A DNA stretch of 64,000 nt, taken from assembly GCF_027595985.1 (NCBI RefSeq), contig NC_073304.1, positions 141,120,925 through 141,184,924 of the forward strand. Direction: 5' to 3'. The DNA comes from Sorex araneus. Its lineage: Eukaryota > Chordata > Mammalia > Eulipotyphla > Soricidae. The notes beneath the pieces were generated by a model. It did not search any database. It worked only from the letters and a program-made list of their open reading frames with translations, and was not told where the DNA came from. The position numbers and the translations under genes are program-made. Within the stretch, counting starts at the first letter, position 1, and each line of letters opens with the position of its first letter. This document shows, one piece after another, positions 1 through 9,919 of the stretch.

Positions 1-14
1 ATAGATAGATAGAT
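1..14. repeat. (ATAG)n microsatellite, window edge
   Basis: The window opens inside a tetranucleotide ATAG repeat; its true left end is outside the window. Confidence 0.8.
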
Positions 15-190
15 AAGAGGGGTCTCCCGTATAGGAGCAACTCACAAAAGATGGAGGACCTCTCGGCCAGCATCCCTGTGGGTTGGATTTCTTGCTGTAG
101 ATAGGAAAGAGAAAAGAACCTTTCCATGCCTACTTGGATGCTGCCCTTTTTTATCAAGACAAGGTTTCTCCACCCAGGACCAATTTTCTG

Positions 191-193
<3 letters not shown>

Positions 194-223
<30 letters not shown>
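194..223. repeat. (AC)n microsatellite
   Basis: About fifteen uninterrupted AC dinucleotides are visible. Confidence 0.95.
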
Positions 224-224
<1 letters not shown>

Positions 225-289
225 TCCCTGAAAACATACCCTAGCACTCTTCACTGTATGTCGATGCCACCTTGTTACCAAATTCAGGT

Positions 290-380
290 CTGAAACCATG
301 ATCCTCATTTGGGTCCCATGTTAGAATCACCAGAGTGCACTTAAGACACCCCAATGCACAGTCCCAACTTTCATCCTAAT
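290..380 (+). mobile_element. Possible MER5-like hAT DNA transposon fragment
   Basis: The words 'tagaatcaccagagtg' and 'acttaag' followed by a C-rich stretch resemble the MER5A non-autonomous hAT-Charlie consensus ('cagaatcacctggag...cttgtta'). The match is short and diverged, so this is a weak assignment. Confidence 0.35.
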
Positions 381-384
381 TCTT

Positions 385-618
385 TTTTTTAATGGAACGA
401 CTCTGTAACAGACCTTTATAAAGCCATTCATGATTAGATTTCAGTCATAGTGTTCCAACATCCATCCCTCCACCAGTGTACATTTCCCAGCACCAAGTCC
501 CCCAATTTACCTTCCCATACCCCCCGCCCCATCCCCAGCCTGATTCTCTATGGCAGGCACTTCTCTCTCTTCCCCCTCCCTCTCTCTCTCTGTCTCTCTA
601 GTTCTCTCTCTCACTCTC

Positions 619-694
<76 letters not shown>

Positions 695-745
695 CCCCCC
701 TCTTGCTCTTGCTTTTGGGCACTGTGGTTTGATATAGATACTGAA
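385..745 (-). mobile_element. 3' end of type-1 composite element (L1-like tail), antisense, with expanded (CT)n
   Basis: On the minus strand this ends in an A-rich tail (poly-T at 385-392 on plus). It carries the signature shared with 15380-15515, 31060-31325 and 37415-37660: 'cagtgttccaacatccatccctccaccagtg', then 'ctctatggcaggcac', then a CT-rich tract. The CT tract has expanded to well over 100 bp. The long Ser/Leu and Glu/Arg reading frames here are repeat artefacts. Confidence 0.7.
555..692. repeat. (CT)n microsatellite
   Basis: A nearly pure CT tract inside the antisense composite-element tail. Equivalent but shorter GA/CT tracts sit at the same place in the other copies (15297, 31081, 37617). 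Confidence 0.95.
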
Positions 746-749
746 AGTT

Positions 750-1125
750 GTCAAGTATATCCCTTTCCCACTTTCAACACTCAGTTCTTGTCCAGAGTGA
801 TTATTTCCCAACTATTATTGCTATTCTGGTCCCTTCTTTATCTTACCTACCCTCCACTCCACACACACTTGTAGTAGACTCCAACCATTGACAAGTGATT
901 CTTATGAGGATTACATGGTTACATATTTTGGAATGCCCAGTTGTATGTCTCCAGGGTTCAGACCTTTGGCTCATAAATATATAATTGGCCATTTTGGTAA
1001 TTTTACTGTGTATATTTTAGAAATATATACTATGTTTAAAAATATATACTACGTTTTGCTACTCAAACAGGATGAATCACAAACTAAAACCTTGTACTAG
1101 AAAGAGATTTTTGAAATTCCTATAA
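750..1125. other. Single-copy AT-rich sequence, nothing recognised
   Basis: No coding frame, promoter or repeat signature was recognised; reading frames are short and open only by chance. Confidence 0.4.
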
Positions 1126-1127
1126 AA

Positions 1128-1298
1128 GAGCACTGTCAGATAGAACTTTCTACTTGGTGGAACTACCTGATGTCTTCAAGACCAATTATGTCCCATAGGA
1201 GCCATTAAGCACATGTGCTGCTGAGTACTGAAAATGTGAGTTATGCAATCAGGACTTTTATCTGTTTTAATCTTTAAAATTTACATTTAAAAAGTCAT
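1128..1298 (+). mobile_element. Ancient mammalian repeat, hAT-like
   Basis: 'gatagaactttct', 'agccattaagcacatgtg', 'actgaaaatgtg' and an A/T-rich end resemble a widely dispersed eutherian DNA-transposon fossil ('ccaatagaactttc...gagcacttgaaatgtg'). I recognise the pattern but do not assign a subfamily. Confidence 0.5.
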
Positions 1299-1301
1299 AT
1301 G

Positions 1302-1472
1302 GGGGGGCTGGAGTGATAGCACAGCGGGTAGGGCATTTGCCTTGTACACAGTTAGTCCAGGTTTGATCCCCAGCACCACATATGGTCAGCCAAGCCCTGC
1401 CAGGAGTAATCCCTGAGTGTAGAGCCAGGAGTAAGTCCTGAACATTCCTGGATATGGCCCAAAACTAAAACA
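1302..1472 (+). mobile_element. SOR SINE (shrew tRNA-derived)
   Basis: Starts 'ggggctggagtgatagcac', contains 'gggtagggcatttgcctt', a B-box-like 'ggtttgatccc', 'catatggtca', 'caggagtaa' and ends 'ggcccaaaactaaaac'. Near full length and moderately diverged. Confidence 0.93.
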
Positions 1473-1504
1473 GAATGTTTCAGGTGACTTATATGTAGTG
1501 GGGA

Positions 1505-1990
1505 GAAAGGAGAGATGGCAGCCTTGAAAAGAGAGTCTACCACACCTCCCTCTCCACCCACCTCAGTTACCCAGAAAGTGCCTGGGTAAAAATCTAGGAC
1601 TGATGAAAGACTGTGTTGACTCCCTCACGATACATACCTCACATCTCACAGTCCATGAGACAGTCATCAAACTGCATGTGAAGTCCACATGTTTTGCACA
1701 GCATGGGAAATGATCCCTGTCACCTGATTTCTCAGAGAGCCACGGACTAAGGCTGGAATGAGGAATTGCTATTTGCAGGAAAGGAAAGATAGTCCTAGAC
1801 CTTATGAAGGATCTGCCGGACCCATTCATTGTCTTTCCCCCGCAGAAAAAGGAACTTCAAGGGTAGATGAACAGTGACATAAAAAGGCTTTATTTAGAGG
1901 TTATGAAGGGGGGGGGGAGCTGGTGAGAGTAATGTATTAAAGAGTGAATGCAGACTTCTCCAAAGGTGGAGAATTACACACTTTCCTCTA
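1505..1990 (-). mobile_element. LTR-like interspersed repeat, first part (minus)
   Basis: This closely parallels 53090-53560: shared words are 'ctaggactgatgaa', 'agccacggact', 'ggctggaatgaggaattgct', 'tttgcagga' and 'cctaggcctta'-like sequence. On the minus strand an AATAAA ('tttatt' at 1889) lies near 'gcctttttatg', as expected for an LTR R region. The family continues at about 3560-3800 after later insertions. ERV class not determined. Confidence 0.5.
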
Positions 1991-2007
1991 AGGAAAACTT
2001 TATGAAT

Positions 2008-2215
2008 CATTTTTAGCAGGTTATTCATAACAAGCAACACCAAATAAATTACTCAGGATCTGCCTTTGGGGAAGGCTTGGGTGGTGGTGGGAAAGTTTGA
2101 AATAATGGTGGTGGGAAGATGCAATAACTGTTGGGATTGGTGTTGGAATATTGAATATAATATTGTTAACAACTTTAAATTTAAAAAATTCAAGGAGAGA
2201 GCCTTGAATGGCTTT
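2008..2215 (+). mobile_element. Type-2 composite element, 5'-truncated 3' end
   Basis: Carries 'agcaggttattcataacaa', 'gtggtgggaag', 'gggattggtgttggaat', 'attgaatataatattgtt' and an A-rich end. The same 3' end occurs at 6240-6452, 28024-28112, 36560-36825 and 47405-47580. Confidence 0.75.
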
Positions 2216-2334
2216 TAGGAGCAACTTTTATGTGGCTATTCTTCAGATTGCCTTGGCCTGGAGTTTTCTGCAGGTATGAGTTGACCATTGGATTGTCATA
2301 AAGGAAGAGCTTTAAACTTTTCTTTTCTTTTTCC

Positions 2335-2856
2335 TGTTTTTGTTTTTGATTTATTTATTTTAATGAATCACAGTGAGGCATAGTTACAGATTTTCAAACT
2401 TTCATGCTTATATTTCAGTCATACAATGTTAGAGTTCGCATCCCTCCACCAGTGCTCATTCTCCACCACCACTGATCCCAGTATCCCTCCCACCACCACC
2501 ACCCCATCCCCCTCACCTCACCCTGCCTCTTTGGCAGGGCATTCCCTTTTGCTCTCTCTCACTCCTTTTGGGTGTTGTGGTTTGTAATAGAGGTGTTGAG
2601 TGGCCATCATTCAGTCTATACTCTACTTTCAGCACACATCTCCCATCCGAAGCAGGCCATCCAAGCACCCTTTACTTGGTGGTCCCTTCTCTATCTGAGC
2701 TGCCTTTTCCCCCAGCATGTGAGGCCAGCTTCCAAGCCGTAAAGCCATTCTCCTGGTACTCATCTTTACTATTCTTGGGTGTAATTCTCCCATTCTGTCA
2801 CTTTATATTCCACAAATGAGTGCAATCTTTCTATGTTTGTCCCTCTCTTTATTTTT
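2335..2856 (-). mobile_element. L1 3' end, antisense, 5'-truncated
   Basis: Poly-T-rich start, then 'gaatcacagtgaggcatagtt', 'catccctccaccagtgctc', 'ctgagctgccttttccccc', 'ttatattccacaaatgag' and 'tctttctatgt'. It is collinear on the minus strand with the 3' UTR and ORF2 end of the L1 at 22358-28006. It stops where a second L1 begins, in 'ccctctcttta'. Confidence 0.9.
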
Positions 2857-3515
2857 TTAAATTTTGATTAGAAAATCACTGTGATGTACAGTTACAAACT
2901 TATGAACTTTTGTGTTTGCATTTCACTCATACAGTGATCATTAACCCATCCCTCCACCAGTGCCCATTCTCTTCCACCAATGTTCCCAGTATCCCTCCCA
3001 CCACCACCATCCCATTCCCCACCACCCCACCCTGCCTCTGTGGCAGGACTTTCCCTTTTGTTCTCTCTCCTTTGGGGTGTTGTAGCCTGCAATAGAGGTA
3101 CTGAGTGGCCTTCATGTTCGTCTATAGTCTACTTTCAGCTCGCATCTTCCAACCCAAATGGGTCCTCCCAACATCCTCTACTCAGGTAGAGAAGTATTCC
3201 CTTCTCTATCTGAGCTGCCTTTTCCCGCAGCATGAAAGGCCAATTTCCAAACTGTGGGGAAGACTTCCTGGTCCTTATCTCTACTACTCTTGGATGTTAG
3301 TATCCCATTCTGTTATTTTATATTCCACAAATGAGTTCGATCTTTCTATGTCTATCTCTCTCTTTATGACTCATTTCACTTAACATAATACTTTCCATGT
3401 TGATCCACTTCTATGCAAATTTCATGACTTCATCTTTTCTAACAGCTTCATAGTATTCCACTGTGTAGATGCACCAAAGTTTCTTTAACCAGTCATCTGT
3501 TTTCAGGCATTCAGA
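2857..3515 (-). mobile_element. Second L1 3' end, antisense, abutting the first
   Basis: It repeats the whole 3' UTR order of 2335-2856 and runs further into the ORF2 C-terminal coding region ('gactcatttcacttaacat', 'tagtattccactgtgtag', 'accagtcatctgtt'). It probably inserted into the first copy near the CTCTCTTTA sequence, or beside it. Confidence 0.88.
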
Positions 3516-3559
3516 TCAACTTTTCATTGATCCTCCTCTTTACAGTCTTTTGTCTCTGC

Positions 3560-3800
3560 TAAAGTTTGACCACTCTGTAGGAGATCCAGCCTTCTCTGGG
3601 CCTGGGCTGGCACCAAAGTCTTGCCAGACCTTAATTGCTGTGTCTACTAGTTGCCCCACAGAAAAAAAAAATTTAATTAAACAAGATGGGCTTTTAATAA
3701 CTTTAGGGCTGTAAATAAAAAGCCACTTCTTCAATTCCCATTTCTTAGTTTTAATTATGTCCCAAGAACTCATTACCAGGAAGACCCCACTCTCAGATAC
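3560..3800 (-). mobile_element. LTR-like interspersed repeat, second part (minus)
   Basis: 'ccagccttctctggg', 'gctggcaccaaagtctt', 'gaccttaattgctgtgtc' and 'actcattaccagg' parallel 53898-54040 ('ccagccttctctgcatctg', 'gctggccccagataaaggtc', 'aattcattgcc'). I read it as the U3-side continuation of 1505-1990, separated by the composite element and L1 insertions. Confidence 0.42.
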
Positions 3801-3837
3801 CTGCCTACTTCACAAAACAAAATAAAAAGCTACAAGG

Positions 3838-3985
3838 GAAGTCAGAGAGAGTACAGAAGATAAGGCCTTGTGTGCAAGTGTCCAAGACCCTGATTCAAAC
3901 CACTGGCACCACATCTGATCACCTGAGCACAGAACCAGGAAGAGCTCCGGAGCACCACCAGGCATGACCCAATAACCAATTAATT
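3838..3985 (+). mobile_element. SOR-like SINE, diverged
   Basis: 'gagagagtacagaagataaggccttg', 'ctgattcaaacc', 'ggcaccacat', 'ctgagcacagaaccagg' and 'accaggcatgaccc' follow the SOR order but are strongly diverged; an older copy. Confidence 0.7.
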
Positions 3986-4164
3986 ACTTAATTAATTTAA
4001 AGGTACCTGTGATGAGTGACTGCAGTATTGGGCAAAGCAGGTAGAGACTATTAAGTTGCCAACCAAGCTGACAGATTTTATGGTTTCTTTCATAGTGTCG
4101 AGAAGATGACTCTAGTTCCTGAGCCGGCTGTCTTAAGTGAGGCACATGCCTAAAACTTCAAACA

Positions 4165-4330
4165 GCAGAACTTGCAGGGAGCTTCTAGAGCAGCACCAGA
4201 GCAGCACCTGGAGGCTTGTTAACTGATGTGGTCCCCATGCCCCACCCACACCTCCTGTACCTGAACCCGAGTTCTTACAAGGCCCCCGTGATTTGTACAA
4301 AAATTACTATTTGAAACGCTCTACATGTAG
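4165..4330 (+). mobile_element. MER5A-like hAT-Charlie fossil
   Basis: 'cagcacctggaggcttgtta', 'ccccatgccccacccacac', 'ctgaacccgagttcttac' and 'tgaaacgctctac' follow the MER5A order (recalled consensus: cacctggagggcttgttaa ... gccccaccc ... ttgagaaccactg). Confidence 0.55.
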
Positions 4331-4616
4331 ACAGGTATCTGCCCTGCTCTCCGAAGGACAGAATAGCTTCTGAGGGGGTCATTCTGTGTTGTCATTGATA
4401 CCAGTGAAGGTTATGGACTTAGCAAAAGAGTCCATCATTTCATTTTGGAAACAAATTATGGGAAACAATGCATTTAAATTCAGGAATAAGTTGGTGAATT
4501 TGAAGAGCAGAAAAAGAATAATTTAATTTCATTAAGCCCTAATTTTGGTAGTGGGAGGAAGGACTGGTGGGAACAGGCCTAATGGCTGAGAGTTCAACTA
4601 AAAAACTAAGATCAAA

Positions 4617-4762
4617 CCAGGCTAGAAAGATAGCACAATGAATAATGCATGCCTTGCATGCATCTGACATTGGTTCAGTTCTCTGTACCATGTAAGATCC
4701 CCCAAATCCTGCCAGAATTTATGCTTAATCATCATTAGCTGTGACCAAAAAAAAAAAAAACC
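4617..4762 (+). mobile_element. SOR SINE, diverged, with poly(A)
   Basis: 'ggctagaaagatagcacaat', 'ccttgcatgcatctgac', 'ttggttcagttctc', 'ctgtgacc' then a 14-A tail. Full length but diverged. Confidence 0.85.
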
Positions 4763-4764
4763 AG

Positions 4765-5800
4765 CAGAGATCTAGTTCAAAGATTTCTCCCCAGCTTTTC
4801 AAATCCAACCCCACTTCTTAGACGTCAGATATACTACAGATGACTTGCTATTATTGGAAACACCTACACTGTAAAATAAACTCAGAATCTTACTCTAATG
4901 CAATGAGGATTGAGTTTATCTTCTCTGTCTAAAACCCCACAATCTGCCTCACTTACAGAAGGCACACTTACCCATTTGAGGTTATGAAAAAACAACTCTC
5001 ACCCCCTATTCGCACACCCCGAATCATAACATTTAGTCAAAAAGGTCATAAAACAAGAATGTGGGAAAGTGGTTGATGTCATAGCAATTCTTCTGTAATT
5101 AGTGTTGGAATTGGTGCCTCAGGGATGATATTTAGCTGTGAGTTTTGGAATAATAATGGGGACCCAGCTGGAAGGTGAGGATGAATTCAAAGCCAGATGC
5201 AAACATGGCCAGAAAGTGAGTGAGCAGATGACTCAGCCTATAGGGCAGAGAAGTTGGGTTCATTTCTTTATTCTGGGAAGTACCTTGAGTGCACAATGGT
5301 TATCTGTCCTGTGGGTAGTCATCTACAAAACCAGTCCTTCCACCAGCTTGAAATGGATTTAATCACAGCTCTCTGCATTTCAGGTTCCAGGCCTACAGTC
5401 CTTTAACCTAACTTAGAGGTGAATTTTCCCTCCCTTGCGATCTCCAGTTATCTATATACCTTTGCTTATTTAACACCTCCAATCCAGAGATAAAACAACT
5501 CAGAATTGGTTTTGAATCCTTTTCACTCTGTGCAGTACTCTAGAAATCAGACACCTCTACCTATATGTTGACTTTCATCTCATCTCTTCCCTTTCTTGCA
5601 CAAGAGCTATTTTTGTAAAGCAATTATTACAGGCTTCCATTTAAAGCACAAGATGAAAACAAATGAGATATTTTATATGTATTAGAGCAATGCTTAAGTG
5701 GCCTCTTCCCAGGGCCCAGAGGATCTGGCACAAGAAAACACATCATTTCATAAATAATTTTGTAATTTCACAGTGACTAAATTTTTTAAAAAATTGCAGA
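4765..5800. other. Single-copy sequence, nothing recognised
   Basis: No convincing exon or repeat was seen. The longest frames are about 74 codons, with no recognisable domain. Confidence 0.4.
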
Positions 5801-5804
5801 AAGA

Positions 5805-6452
5805 GGGCCCCCATAGTCATGCCACAGGACTCCTTTCACCCGGGGCGCCCCAAAAAGGGACGGGTGAGAGCCCTCCCCACCCTAAGGAACCCAGCTCCAG
5901 AAGCTGAAAACCTCTACAACCCAACCGCTGCCACACTCAAGACCGCTCCCCACATGCTCGGGCCAAGCATCATGCATGAGTAAACATATTCCTAAAGACA
6001 CATTGTAAGATACCATATTTGATGGGGTTCAGATAGTAAGCAACAAATCATAGAGGGAAGTATATATATATATGCATATAATATATATGCATATATACAT
6101 ATTTTCAGATATATATACCAAAGCTGACATCACCCAAACTTGAACAACATGTTAGTGATATCCTATAGAATGTCTTAATGGCTCCTGCCAAAATAGAATA
6201 ATGAATCACAGTGAAGCATAGTTACTATTTCCTTTATGAATACTTTTTTGTAAGCATGTTCAGCAGTTCTTCATAACAGATAATACAAAAACATATTTTT
6301 TCAGTTGTGTTTTTGGTCAGGGATTGGGTCTTGGTATGGAAACATCCTGAATATGGTGGTGGGAAGGTGTAATGGTGGTGGGATTGGTGTCTGGCTATTA
6401 AATGTAATCAAATATTGTGAACTAACATAAAATTTAAAAATTAAAAAAAACA
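5805..6452 (+). mobile_element. Type-2 composite retroelement
   Basis: The 5' part has 'cacccggggcgccccaaaa', 'gggtgagagccctcccc', 'ccgctccccacatgctcggg' and 'catgcatgagtaaa'. The middle has 'gatggggttcagatagtaag' and a TATATGCATA-rich stretch. The 3' part has 'ggtggtgggaaggtgtaat', 'tggtggtgggattggtgt', 'aatgtaatcaaatattgtg' and an A-rich end. The same order recurs at 21418-22357 + 28024-28112, and inverted at 13390-14215 and 57255-58345. It has no ORF, so it must be mobilised in trans, probably by L1. Confidence 0.75.
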
Positions 6453-6515
6453 GGTTCCTATAACGAGTTCCTTGTATCTTTCAGGTACAAAAAGATACAC
6501 CAGTAAAGCTTCAAG

Positions 6516-6705
6516 AGGGGTTGGAGCTATAGTACAGCGGGTAGGGCATTTGTCTTGCACGTGGCCAACCCGGGTTCGATTCCCAGTATCCCATATGGTC
6601 ACCCGAGCATCTCTAGGAGTAATTCCTGAGTGCAGAGCCAGGAGTAACCCCTATGCATTGCTGGATGTAACCCAAAAAGCAATAAAATAAAATAAAATAA
6701 AACCT
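6516..6705 (+). mobile_element. SOR SINE, well preserved, intact B box
   Basis: Begins 'ggggttggagctatagtacagcg'. It has a perfect pol III B box GGTTCGATTCC at 6573-6583, then 'catatggtcacccgagcat', 'taattcctgagtgcagagcc' and 'aacccaaaaagc', ending in (AAAAT)n. It is among the least diverged copies in the window. Confidence 0.96.
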
Positions 6706-6954
6706 TAAGAAAAAAAATTCTCTTGGGGGATCCGAAGGAGGCAATTATGTCTCATGGTGTTCAGAGAACCATTAAATTCTGGATGTTGAGCCTGGGGGTC
6801 CTGTAGGAAGAGCATGTGCTCCAGTCCCTTGAGCTATCTCTCAAAATAATTCATTTTTGTCTGGTAAGAGGTACCATCAGAGGTGTTCCCCAGAAGGCCT
6901 GAGTCACCTTCCAAGGATTCTTTGCCAATCTGCTCTGGCCTACATTTCAATGCA

Positions 6955-7125
6955 AGGTCCTAAGGGTGCAGTGCTACTCGGTGCCTTCAGTGCTGGAGAT
7001 TACCTTGATTGGAGACTGCTAGGGCTCTCCCCAGGATGCTCAGTAGATCACATGATGCCAGGGATCAAACTGGAATCAGTTGTGCGCAAGGCAATCACTA
7101 ACTATCTCTATGGCCCAGAATTAAC
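6955..7125 (-). mobile_element. SOR SINE, antisense, diverged
   Basis: 'gctggagattac', 'gatgccagggatcaaactgg', 'gcgcaaggcaatcac' and 'ctatctctatggcccag' mirror the SOR order on the minus strand. The 119-codon frame through it is accidental. Confidence 0.7.
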
Positions 7126-7337
7126 TTATTATATTTCTGCTATTTCTCACAACCATGAGGTGCCAAGTATGGAAGCCAGGGATTTGCATAAGCAAAACAT
7201 GTGTTCTACCACTTGAGTCACATCCCTAGGTTAAGTAATAATTTCTTATATTCTAAAGACACAGATTAAAAGTCCAAAAACATGGCAAAGTAAAAGTTTT
7301 AATATTTTGAAATATAAAAAAGTGAAAATAGGCATGA

Positions 7338-7470
7338 AAGAGTAGACCCCAATTCGATCTCTGACACCACATATTTTCCCCCAAGTACCACTAGTAGTGA
7401 TTCCTGAGCACAGAGCCAGGAATAAACCCTGAGCGTGGCCAAGCGTAGCCCTCAATATCCCCCCAAATGG
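7338..7470 (+). mobile_element. SOR SINE, 5'-truncated
   Basis: 'aattcgatctctgacacc', 'tagtgattcctgagcacagag' and 'ccaggaataaaccctgagc' are the SOR 3' two-thirds. Confidence 0.8.
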
Positions 7471-7533
7471 AAATGAATGAATGAAATAATTAATTCAATT
7501 GAATTAAATGCTTTTCAAAATGTTTCTCCTAAA

Positions 7534-7560
7534 GACTAGGGATATGGCTCAGCAGTATAG
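7534..7560 (+). mobile_element. tRNA-like SINE, left half (split by LTR)
   Basis: 'gactagggatatggctcagcag' is the A-box side of a tRNA-like SINE distinct from standard SOR. It resumes at 8969 with 'cacatgctctacatgaataag' after the LTR. The last six bases, GTATAG, are the target duplication. Confidence 0.65.
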
Positions 7561-8968
7561 TGTTGGATAACATTTTGCTGCTCCCGCAGGGAGCTTAAGG
7601 TTTATTGAGCCACTCCTACAACAGAGAAACTGAGGCACAACTAATAATCCTATATTGCTTTTCTCTTTCCTTTGTGTCATTTATATAGTTTATTTAGCAA
7701 TGTCCTTTTTTTATAGACACAGGAAGACAATTCATGCTATGCTATGTAACATGGGAGTTAATTGACTCCAAAATAATATTTACTCCTGGGCATTTGTATT
7801 TATTTAACTTAAACCTCAGTTTCCCTTAGTTCTTAGCACTCCAAGAGCAGGGTCCCGACCCATTTCTAAGCCAGGCAAGCTGTGAACTACCCTGGCTTAG
7901 AAATGGGCCAGGCCAAGCACCATAATACTTAACTATAAGTTAAGAGCACAGTCATGGACAATCTCTGTCATGACCCAAAAGAGGTAACTGAATAAGGACC
8001 CTGCTGGGGTTAGGAAGACTAACCTGGCCTGAGGGCTGTGGTCTGGAATATATAGTGAGATGTCCTTGGGAAGAACCAAACTTTAAGTCTGATATCTCTT
8101 ACTGTGCTAAAAAATGACATTGCTAGAAATATTATAAGCAAATTTACTACAACTATTTAAGTGGATTGCTAGCCAAGCATAGAAGAAAGCAACACACCCT
8201 GGATGGAATCCTGCCCTTGAGCAGATATCCTAGTAATCTAGAGTAATCTCCTTAGATGAGATTTTTGTCCCCACCTTTGAATCCCCACATTACATGATTC
8301 CTACATAAACTATGCTGTAAAGGACTGGGGGGGGGGGTGGTCAGAACACCAAGAATGTCAGTTGCCGAAGTCAAGTCAGAGGTCAGTCTCCGTGGTCAGA
8401 AGACAAAGTTACAAAATCAGGTCAGTCGCCGAAGCAGTCAGGTCAGAAGCCAAAGGGTAAGAAGGTAAAGAAAGTCAGATAATAAAGTTATGAAATTACG
8501 AGGTTAGAAAGTTGGGAGAAGACAGAAGATTACAAGGTCAGTACGGACAGAAGACAGACAGCAAAGAGCACAACAGCATACACAGAAGCAGAGCACAAAG
8601 GAAGAAGATAGAAAGAGAGCACAGCAACGAAGAGAAGACAAGAAGACGAGGAGGAAAACCGAGAGTTTGGAGACTTTGAGGTCGGTGAGGAGACTTGGAT
8701 GACGGAACTCTGATGACCAAGACTACAACTGCACCGTAAAGGGAGAGACTGGACGACACCGGGAGTCCACCTGTCACCCATCCTCTGCCCATCGTCCAGG
8801 AAAAGCCTGAGAGGCAGCTCCCAGTCTGCCGTACACTGCCTCCATGTCCGGCCTGTGTCCGGCCTGTGCAGGGGCCTGCCTTTGCCACAGCCCACAATTC
8901 CGTTCTCACTTCTTATGTATCATATCGTGTGTTGTTGAGTTGAGTTGTGATGATATAAAAACTCAACT
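7561..8968 (+). mobile_element. Solo LTR of an endogenous retrovirus, family A (class II-like)
   Basis: Begins TGTTGGATAAC and is flanked by the direct repeat GTATAG (7555-7560, 8969-8974). A 6-bp duplication is typical of class II (ERVK/beta-like) integration. Its 5' 700 bp align with the minus-strand LTRs at 55982-57054 and 58588-59862 ('ggagttaattgactcc', 'aactgaataagg', 'atatatagtgagatgtcc', 'aatcctagtaatct'). A TATA-like 'cataaactatgctgtaaag' lies near 8308. The 3' part (8340-8900) is purine-rich with repeated 'aggtcag'/'gaagc' words and may be lineage-specific. It ends CAACT rather than canonical CA. No gag, pol or env remains. Confidence 0.72.
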
Positions 8969-9030
8969 GTATAGCACATGCTCTACATGAATAAGGCCAT
9001 GGGTTTCGTCTTTGGCACCAAAAACAAAGA
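8969..9030 (+). mobile_element. tRNA-like SINE, right half
   Basis: 'gtatagcacatgctctacat', 'aaggccatgggtttcgtc' and 'ggcaccaaaaacaaag' complete the element begun at 7534. The rejoined order matches other short tRNA-like copies at 35240 and 41090. Confidence 0.62.
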
Positions 9031-9087
9031 ACTTTCCCCACAAATAAACACTCCTGGGCAAAAATTAGGAGTAAGATGTAAACTCAT

Positions 9088-9238
9088 GGGGCCGGAGAAA
9101 TGGTACAGCAGGTAGGGCTTTTGCCTTGCGTACAGCTGACTTTGATTTGATATTTGGCATCACATATCATCACACCAACAACCAGGAGTGATCCCTGAGT
9201 GCAGAGTCAGGAGTAACCCCTGAGCATCACCACCCCCC
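9088..9238 (+). mobile_element. SOR SINE
   Basis: 'ggggccggagaaatggtacag', 'gggcttttgccttgcg', 'gtgatccctgagtgcagagtc' and 'gtaacccctgagcatc', then a C/A-rich low-complexity end (9230-9286). Confidence 0.92.
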
Positions 9239-9239
9239 A

Positions 9240-9740
9240 CCCCCAACCCCTCCCCCCCACACACACATGCGCACACACGCACACAAAGATAAACTCACTA
9301 GCAGGAGAAGCAGTAAGAAAGTAAAGCTGCACAAGACTGTTTCTGGAGTACCTGGGACTGAGGATAGAAAGAAAATAGTGGGAGGAAGTGCCAGCTATGA
9401 AACTGCTCTGGAAGCCTCAGGCCATCAGATCATTCCTACAGAGCTCTCTTCTACCAGCCTGGGCCCACAATCAATCAACGTGCCTATAGTATTGATGGGC
9501 CTTACTCAAGAATAGTCCACACAAAAAAACAAAACACAGAGGCACATTACCCCATATCACATTAGAGCTTGATGTTCAGGGTAAGTGGAAGGACAACTTA
9601 CACAGAACTCTAACCCTCTCTTGGCCTTTTCTCTATGTTTCAAATCAAGCTGAAAATTCTATCGACTTCCTCTGAAATCCTTTCTTCTATGTAAACAGTC
9701 ATTAAGTGCTGCAGCTAATTGGGCTTGAAATTTCTCAAAT
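9240..9740. other. Low-complexity then single-copy sequence
   Basis: 9236-9286 is C-rich with ACAC/GCAC units; the rest shows no gene or recognised repeat. Confidence 0.4.
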
Positions 9741-9741
9741 G

Positions 9742-9918
9742 TGTGGCCAGAGTGATAGTACAGTGGATAGGGCACTTGCCTTGCATACAGCTGATCCAGG
9801 CTTGATTCTCAGAATCCCATGCAATCCCCTGAACACCACCAAGAGTAATTCCTGAATACAAAGCCAGGAGTAGCCCCTGAGCATTGCCACGTGTGCCCAA
9901 AACCTAAAAAGAAAAAAA
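9742..9918 (+). mobile_element. SOR SINE
   Basis: 'gtggccagagtgatagtacag', 'gggcacttgccttgcatac', 'taattcctgaatacaaagcc', 'gtagcccctgagcattgcc' and an A-rich tail. Confidence 0.93.
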
Positions 9919-9919
9919 T

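Noticed and set aside
6573..6583. Perfect tRNA-like B box suggesting a tRNA gene
   Set aside because: It belongs to a SOR SINE with a long tRNA-unrelated body and A-rich tail; there is no cloverleaf or acceptor stem.
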